DNA of 20,303 nt, taken from an uncultured Bacilli bacterium. Lineage in GTDB: Bacteria > Bacillota_I > Bacilli_A > RF39 > UBA660. This document shows positions 16,901-20,303 of this stretch, one piece after another. Numbering within the stretch: position 1 is the stretch's first letter; each line of letters begins with the position of its first letter. The translations under genes and the position numbers were made by a program. The notes beneath the pieces were generated by a model that saw nothing but the letters and a program-made list of their open reading frames with translations, made no database searches and was not told where the DNA came from. The stretch is taken from contig CALVKV010000010.1 in NCBI GenBank assembly GCA_944333305.1, positions 1 to 20,303 on the forward strand, written 5' to 3'.

Positions 16901-17383
16901 TGGGAAGCTATGTGGACTAAACATTATATGGGAGAAAGTTATGTGTCTTTAGCATCTAAGAGCTTTGTAGGTGTATTTGGTTATATGAATCATCCTGTAA
17001 ATGAATCTATCTATGTCTTATATTTTGTAATAATTTCTTTAGGGCTTATTGGCTTTTTAATACATTATTTTAGTAGTAGAAAAGATTATAAGAAAATGTT
17101 ATTTTATACTTGTTTAATTATAAGTGGCTTAATTACTATATTTTTAGGTATATATTATATGTATGCGACAGATTATCAACCTCAAGGAAGATATTTATAT
17201 CCAATGTTTACATCCCTTTCTATCTTTGTAGCGCTTGGTATTAATAAATTTTTAGAAATTATATGTAAAAAACTTAGTAGGGAGACTTTTGCATTACTAC
17301 AAGTACTTGTTTATATAGGTTTAATTATCTTGTTAGTAATTGCATATATAAGTGCTAATATGACTTTTGTAAATTCTATTTAA
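13961..17383 (+). CDS. Giant double GT-C-like membrane protein (C-terminal half DUF2142-like)
   Basis: The 1140-residue protein has two membrane halves. Half one has a first helix (about 14-37), then a loop with HDDMMMVNMAENLLNGHW (41-58) and TREDAIW (189-195), both in the style of Dol-P-Man/ArnT-like GT-C enzymes. Several helices run to about 250, an extracytoplasmic insert of about 300 residues follows, then three helices (573-660) with DSIRYMYLSGAYP between the last two. Half two starts with a helix at 698-717, then GPDEYMRY (720-727), many helices, and QPQGRYLYP (1073-1081), which I associate with the DUF2142 family. GT-C enzymes transfer sugars outside the membrane from polyprenyl-phosphate donors. 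Two polyprenyl-P glycosyltransferases and a GtrA protein follow directly. The catalytic assignment of each half is inference. Confidence 0.75.
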   Translation: MKKIKDIVMKHKFITIILVLSIIKQIMVSCLPLLAISNGTHDDMMMVNMAENLLNGHWLGIYSQYTLVKGIFFPAFLALSNFIGISYINAANLLYTVACIFFIYAIKDFFKEKNQKKFMLIIFIILLFNPVSYASWTLQRVYRNGVTLAQVLFIFGGYFAVFLKRKENIKKSLFWICSAGIALATFFNTREDAIWILPFVLVVTIVLIGIKIIDEKCVKKKITHSLVMAIPVITLFVTNLLISSLNYYAYGIFTTNELNDSNFKNAMQSIYSIKNNEDIEYVSVTREKVKRLYKMSPSLNSIKDELEASMDAWSKLDRNPDDDEVEDGWFFWSLRDAVSNAGYYENAKKADSFYKKVSDEINSYVEENDVKAVMTMPSALMSPWRVGYTGKLINTSLTIFDYITSFDEVITENSSSIDDGRDGLDRFRAISNEAVYTNSDLFYLRGYVFSLDDEDITAKVYTKSGKFVKDITFDESDDVYSYYDDKGKNFENAKKCRFDIILKDITEPLELVIYNSRDEKIATIDITDKTIDNDEDIAYSIDNANYLNTANNYQKNVQKYVDRLNFIGDIYKVVNPILFVISIVLFVIITINVIINLIKKKYDLIPKYLILSSVLLSLIVLVFGVSYNEIASCDSIRYMYLSGAYPLLLIFELLVILGFYETYWLNKSKKDKEKIAKKLENIFIKVKGNVNKLSKGEKVFLIVMFVIMFLWALASPYNYGPDEYMRYLVPKYIYLHGTMPLPDDPSVVVSNFNASYAYYPLLLGSVISALFMKITSFFTTDAHAILVASRFTSVIFGVLFIYFMIKIAKKLFPNNRLAKNFMIAFSSLIPQLTFLSSYVNNDIIALAGCAMLVYAFLLLKDNLTLKASILYGISISIIALSYYNAYAYVLGGIIYFILIFVKKKDKKLSFEGKKFFKYGLLISLIVIVLCGYFFIRTAIVNDGDFLGMNSFLEACENTKDPNPNIKPSTRDTPKNLGMSMWEAMWTKHYMGESYVSLASKSFVGVFGYMNHPVNESIYVLYFVIISLGLIGFLIHYFSSRKDYKKMLFYTCLIISGLITIFLGIYYMYATDYQPQGRYLYPMFTSLSIFVALGINKFLEIICKKLSRETFALLQVLVYIGLIILLVIAYISANMTFVNSI

Positions 17384-17430
17384 TAATTGCATTTAGATAA
17401 GTTATTTAGTATTATAATTATAAGTTGTAT

Positions 17431-17436
17431 GAGGAG
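17431..17436 (+). promoter_or_regulatory. Ribosome binding site fixing the start of the first polyprenyl-P GT
   Basis: GAGGAG lies ten bases before ATG 17447. An in-frame TTG at 17387 would add 20 unrelated residues, and the ATG at 17429 overlaps this site. The preceding 63-base gap holds a TATAAT at 17413-17418, but no good -35 at the right distance, so an internal promoter is only possible. Confidence 0.7.
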
Positions 17437-17446
17437 AAGTAAAAAA

Positions 17447-18394
17447 ATGAAGAAGAGTGAAAATAAGAAAGATGAGAAAAAAATAGCAGTTTTAATTCCG
17501 TGTTATAATGAAGCTTTAACAGTTGCAAAAGTTGTTAAAGACTATAAAAAAGCTTTACCTAATGCTGATATTTATGTCTATGATAATAATTCTACTGATG
17601 GGACAGATGAAATTGCGAGACGTGCTGGGGCAATAGTTCGTTATGAATATAGACAAGGTAAAGGTAATGTTATTAGGAGTATGTTTAAAGATATAGATGC
17701 TGATTGTTATTTGATGATAGATGGTGATGATACCTATCCATCGGAAAATGCTAAAGAAATGTGTCAGTATGTTTTAGATGGAAAAGCAGATATGGTAATA
17801 GGTGATAGGTTATCTAGTACTTATTTTACTGAAAATAAAAGAGCTTTTCATAATTTTGGTAATAAATTAGTTAGAAGTTTAATTAATCATCTATTTAAAA
17901 GCAATATAAGAGATATAATGACAGGATATAGAGCGTTTAGTTATGATTTTGTTAAGACATTCCCTGTTTTATCTAAGGGATTTGAAATAGAAAATGAAAT
18001 GACTATTCATGCTGTTTATAATAATTTTAAACTAATAGAAATACCTGTTAGTTATCGTGATAGACCAGAAGGAAGTGTATCTAAACTTAATACCTATTCT
18101 GATGGTGTTAAAGTATTGATGACTATAGCAAGATTATTTAAAGAATATAAGCCAACAATCTTCTTTAGCTTTGTAGGTACAGTTTTATTAATTCTATCAT
18201 TAATATTTGGTATTCCTGTTTTTACTGAGTTCTTTAAAACAGGACTTGTACCTAGATTTCCAACTTTAATATTTGCTCTTATACTTTTAATAATATCTAT
18301 TTTGATGTATATTACAGGTATTATTCTAGAAGTAGTTGCTAAAAAGAATAAACAAATATTTGAACTATTTTTAATTAGAACAAAGAGGGATTAA
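17447..18394 (+). CDS. Polyprenyl-phosphate GT2 glycosyltransferase with two C-terminal TM helices
   Basis: The 315-residue protein is a dolichol-phosphate-mannose-synthase-like GT2. It shows IAVLIPCYNEALTV (13-26), VYDNNSTDGT (44-53), the RQGKGNVIRSMF segment (69-80), the metal site MIDGDDTYP (90-98), DIMTGYRAFS (156-165) and GFEIENEM (178-185). Two hydrophobic helices follow, at about 239-262 and 271-297. Such enzymes move a sugar from a nucleotide donor to undecaprenyl phosphate on the cytoplasmic face. The substrate sugar cannot be told. It is followed one base later by the GtrA gene and then by a second enzyme of the same broad type but clearly different sequence, so two different lipid-linked sugars may be made for the upstream GT-C protein. 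Confidence 0.87.
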   Translation: MKKSENKKDEKKIAVLIPCYNEALTVAKVVKDYKKALPNADIYVYDNNSTDGTDEIARRAGAIVRYEYRQGKGNVIRSMFKDIDADCYLMIDGDDTYPSENAKEMCQYVLDGKADMVIGDRLSSTYFTENKRAFHNFGNKLVRSLINHLFKSNIRDIMTGYRAFSYDFVKTFPVLSKGFEIENEMTIHAVYNNFKLIEIPVSYRDRPEGSVSKLNTYSDGVKVLMTIARLFKEYKPTIFFSFVGTVLLILSLIFGIPVFTEFFKTGLVPRFPTLIFALILLIISILMYITGIILEVVAKKNKQIFELFLIRTKRD

Positions 18395-18395
18395 A

Positions 18396-18851
18396 ATGAA
18401 TAAAGAAGATAAGACAACTAAATTTGTTAGAAAAATGTTAAAGATATTTCATATTAAATTAAAACCTAAACATGAAAAATTATTTATTCAAATATTTAAG
18501 TTTGGGATAGTAGGAGGAGTAGCTTTCTTAATAGATTTTGTCTTCCTATATCTATTTAGAGAATTTTGTCATTTTCCAGTACTTGTTTCTAACACTTTAT
18601 CATTTTGTATTTCTGTTATTTATAACTATACGGCTAGTGTTAGATGGGTATTTGATGTCAATAAAGAAAAAGATGCGAAAAAACAATTTGTTATCTTTAT
18701 AATATTCAGTGTTATTGGCTTATTAATAAATGATTTAATTATGTGGGTAAGTGTAGATTTCTTGCATATCTATTATTTACTTGCTAAAATAATTGCGACT
18801 GCTGTAGTAATGGTCTTTAACTTTGTGACAAGAAAAATGTTTTTAGAATAA
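18396..18851 (+). CDS. GtrA family membrane protein, probable polyprenyl-P-sugar flippase
   Basis: The 151-residue protein has a basic N-terminus and four predicted transmembrane helices at about 36-56, 62-80, 97-116 and 125-145, the size and topology of the GtrA family. Family motifs visible are FKFGIVGGVAFLIDFVFLYLF, the SNTLSFCISVIYNYTASVRWVF segment and the final VMVFNFVTRKMFL. GtrA proteins are thought to flip undecaprenyl-phosphate-linked sugars to the outer face for use by GT-C enzymes. AGAGGGA just upstream serves as the ribosome site, and only one base separates it from the previous stop. Its place between two polyprenyl-P glycosyltransferases suggests that it serves one or both. Confidence 0.9.
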   Translation: MNKEDKTTKFVRKMLKIFHIKLKPKHEKLFIQIFKFGIVGGVAFLIDFVFLYLFREFCHFPVLVSNTLSFCISVIYNYTASVRWVFDVNKEKDAKKQFVIFIIFSVIGLLINDLIMWVSVDFLHIYYLLAKIIATAVVMVFNFVTRKMFLE

Positions 18852-18867
18852 GAAAGAAAGTGATGTT

Positions 18868-19806
18868 ATGAATAAAATATCAATTATTGTACCTTGTTAT
18901 AATGAAGAAGAAATGATTCCCATTTTTTATAAAGAATTTTCTAAGACTGCTAAAAAGTTAAAAAAAGTAGAGTTTGAAGTAATATATGTAAATGATGGGT
19001 CAAGTGATAATAGTTTAAAAGAAATGAAAAAGTTATCTAAAGAAGAAAAATGCGTTAAATATATTTCTTTTTCTCGTAATTTTGGAAAAGAAGCGGCGAT
19101 GTTAGCAGGACTTGAGCATGCCAGTGGTGATTATATTGCTATTATGGATGTAGATTTGCAAGATCCTCCAGAGATGATAGAAGTAATGTATAATGAATTA
19201 AAAAGTAATGAAGAGTTAGATTGTATTGCCTTAAAGACAAATAGTCATGATGATTATGGTTTTGTTAGGAAATTCTTTACTAACCTTTTCTATAAAATTA
19301 TATCTAAGATGTCTAAAACAGAAATGGTACCTGGTGCAAGAGATTTTCGTCTTATGAGAAGACAGATGGTTAATGCTATTATTTCTATGGGTGAATATAA
19401 TAGATATTCTAAAGGATTATTTAGTTTTGTTGGTTTTAATACAAAATGGCTAACTTATAAAATACCAGAGAGAAAAGCAGGTAAAACTACTTGGAATTTC
19501 TTTAAATTATGTGCTTATGCTATAGATGGAATCTTAGCTTTTACTACTACACCTTTAACAATATCAGCTTTTATTGGCGTAATCTTTTGTCTTCTATCAG
19601 TAATTGCTATTATTGTTATAATCGTTAAGACTCTTATGTTTGGAGATCCTGTAGATGGTTGGCCTTCCCTTGTTTGTATAATGTTTTTCTTAAGTGGGGT
19701 ACAACTATTTTGTACAGGAATAATAGGAGCATATCTTTCTAAAACATATACTGAAGTTAAAAAAAGACCTATTTATATTATTAAAGAGCAAGATTTGAAA
19801 CAATAG
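18868..19806 (+). CDS. GtrB-like polyprenyl-phosphate glycosyltransferase
   Basis: The 312-residue protein is a GtrB/CsbB-type GT2 enzyme. It has ISIIVPCYNEEEMI (4-17), VIYVNDGSSDNSL (38-50), ISFSRNFGKEAAMLAGLEHA (66-85), the metal site IMDVDLQDPPE (92-102), PGARDFRLM (155-163), and the ERKAGKTTWNFFKL segment (201-214), typical of the family. Two transmembrane helices lie at about 230-257 and 267-292, followed by a cytoplasmic YIIKE tail. It should load a sugar onto undecaprenyl phosphate for flipping by the adjacent GtrA. The ribosome site (GAAAGTGA) is weak. It is the last gene of the cluster and has no terminator of its own: the rimP promoter begins two bases after its stop. Confidence 0.9.
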   Translation: MNKISIIVPCYNEEEMIPIFYKEFSKTAKKLKKVEFEVIYVNDGSSDNSLKEMKKLSKEEKCVKYISFSRNFGKEAAMLAGLEHASGDYIAIMDVDLQDPPEMIEVMYNELKSNEELDCIALKTNSHDDYGFVRKFFTNLFYKIISKMSKTEMVPGARDFRLMRRQMVNAIISMGEYNRYSKGLFSFVGFNTKWLTYKIPERKAGKTTWNFFKLCAYAIDGILAFTTTPLTISAFIGVIFCLLSVIAIIVIIVKTLMFGDPVDGWPSLVCIMFFLSGVQLFCTGIIGAYLSKTYTEVKKRPIYIIKEQDLKQ

Positions 19807-19808
19807 TT

Positions 19809-19837
19809 TTGACAAATAGTAATTTATATAGTATACT
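19809..19837 (+). promoter_or_regulatory. Near-consensus promoter of the rimP-nusA operon
   Basis: A perfect TTGACA (19809-19814), a 17-base spacer and TATACT (19832-19837) form the strongest promoter in the window. Transcription should start near 19844, just before a stable hairpin, giving a leader of about 50 bases. Confidence 0.85.
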
Positions 19838-19848
19838 TATAGACAAGA

Positions 19849-19876
19849 AAGGAGTGGGAATTAGATCCCACTCTTT
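19849..19876 (+). promoter_or_regulatory. 5' leader hairpin of rimP (possible attenuator or terminator)
   Basis: AAGGAGTGGGA (19849-19859) pairs with TCCCACTCTTT (19866-19876) in an 11-base stem with one G-T pair and a six-base loop. It is the most GC-rich structure in the window and starts about five bases into the predicted rimP transcript. It is followed by AATTTG, not a full T tract, so it is a weak terminator at best. A GAGTGGG/CCCACTC hairpin before rimP is something I recall from other Firmicutes. It could also protect the 5' end of the RNA or stop read-through from the glycan operon. Confidence 0.75.
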
Positions 19877-19895
19877 AATTTGTAAAGGAGGAGTT

Positions 19896-20144
19896 ATGGA
19901 AAACAAAGTAAAAGAATTGTTAGATGATAAAATAAAAGACTTAAATTTATTTGTAAGTAGTGTTTATTATTCTAACGAAGAAGGAGTTAAGACTTTAAAT
20001 ATTGAACTTGATAGTAATGAGGTAATTGACGTTAATAAAATAACAGAAGCGACAAAAATAATTAATCCAATTATGGATGATAATAATTTATGTGATGATA
20101 TAGATGTATTAGATATACATTCTAAAGAAAAAGGAGATGAGTAA
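19896..20144 (+). CDS. rimP: Short RimP-like ribosome maturation factor (N-terminal domain only)
   Basis: The 82-residue product resembles the N-terminal alpha/beta domain of RimP (YlxS), which helps mature the 30S subunit: an N-terminal helix with VKELLDDKIKDLN, a strand VSSVYYSNEEGVKTLNIELDS, and IDVNKITEATKIINPIMDD, corresponding to the IDLDDC..VS.AI...LDE region of the family. The start is ATG 19896 with AAAGGAGG at 19884-19891; a longer in-frame start at 19809 would begin inside the -35 hexamer. Typical RimP is about 150 residues and continues with LEVSSPG and an SH3-like domain. Here the protein ends at that point with DIHSKEKGDE, and nusA begins one base later, so no room is left for the second domain. 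Identification rests on this partial similarity and on its place before nusA. Confidence 0.7.
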   Translation: MENKVKELLDDKIKDLNLFVSSVYYSNEEGVKTLNIELDSNEVIDVNKITEATKIINPIMDDNNLCDDIDVLDIHSKEKGDE

Positions 20145-20145
20145 A

Positions 20146-20303
20146 GTGAATGGAAAAGAATTTCTTAGAGCTGTTGATTTAGTCGTTAAAGAAAAAAATA
20201 TTGATAAACAAATAATATATGATGCAATGATTCAAGCTTTAACTAGTGCTTATAAGAAAAATGCTAAAAGTAAAAATAATAATGTTAAAGTTACTATTAA
20301 TGA
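20146..20303 (+). CDS. nusA: Transcription termination/antitermination factor NusA, N-terminal end (partial)
   Basis: The first 52 codons run off the end of the window. The sequence from GTG 20146, NGKEFLRAVDLVVKEKNIDKQ then IIYDAMIQALTSAYKKN, followed by NNNVKVTIN, is the N-terminal RNA-polymerase-binding domain of NusA. I chose GTG because AGGAG (20132-20136) is nine bases upstream and the resulting MNGKEFL matches the usual MNSKEFL-type opening. An in-frame ATG at 20137 touches the ribosome site directly and is unlikely. Only one base separates it from the rimP stop, the standard rimP-nusA arrangement. S1 and KH domains would lie downstream. Confidence 0.92.
   Translation, partial: MNGKEFLRAVDLVVKEKNIDKQIIYDAMIQALTSAYKKNAKSKNNNVKVTIN

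Noticed and set aside
19809..19895. Longer rimP reading frame starting at 19809
   Set aside because: The TTG is part of the TTGACA promoter hexamer and the frame would run through the leader hairpin; ATG 19896 has a strong ribosome site and matches the family start.
1..20303. CRISPR arrays, insertion sequences, tRNA or rRNA genes
   Set aside because: No short regularly spaced repeats, transposase genes, terminal inverted repeats or tRNA-like cloverleaf sequences were seen.

Overview
The window reads as a chromosomal segment of a very AT-rich, Gram-positive-type member of the Bacillota. Shine-Dalgarno sites are strong (AAAGGAG or GGTGAGG types), all genes lie on the + strand, and gaps are small. 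Tryptophan is encoded by TGG throughout and TGA serves as a stop at 4037-4039, so the standard bacterial code applies rather than the Mycoplasma code. The secreted GH25 muramidase and the cell-surface glycan genes point to a walled cell. A low-GC gut Bacilli lineage (RF39/Erysipelotrichia-like) would fit, but that placement is inference.

Layout: the window opens with the last 60 codons of the ribosome-assembly GTPase RbgA (1-183) and closes with the rimP-nusA transcription/translation operon (promoter at 19809, rimP 19896-20144, nusA from 20146). Between these housekeeping genes lies about 19.5 kb devoted to cell-surface polysaccharide. (1) 266-5019 is an overlapping four-gene operon: PLP sugar aminotransferase, GT2 glycosyltransferase, ATP-grasp ligase and NAD-dependent sugar epimerase, ended by a clear terminator. 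(2) 5109-7073 holds two separately promoted genes, a membrane-anchored SGNH hydrolase and an acyltransferase-3 membrane protein, which together resemble a split O-acetyltransferase system. (3) 7125-10205 encodes a secreted 1026-residue protein with seven divergent ~110-residue repeats and a C-terminal GH25 lysozyme domain. (4) 10281-19806 is a second operon: Wzt/TagH-type ATPase, Wzm/TagG-type permease, a two-domain GT2, a very large double GT-C-like membrane protein, two polyprenyl-phosphate glycosyltransferases and a GtrA flippase between them.

The genes form a plausible pathway. Operon 1 would make and use a modified (amino) sugar. The cytoplasmic GT2 enzymes would build a lipid-linked glycan, and the ABC transporter would export it. 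The GtrA/GT2/GT-C set would then add further sugars from polyprenyl-phosphate donors outside the membrane. The AT3/SGNH pair could acylate the product, and the GH25 protein could cut or bind peptidoglycan. No initiating phosphoglycosyl transferase, polymerase or wall ligase is visible, so those steps must be encoded elsewhere. The main points for a second look are the paired GT-C/polyprenyl-GT module, the repeat array with a possible related module in the GT-C protein, the one-domain RimP with its hairpin leader, and a recurrent TGTTATA(C/T)T promoter element.
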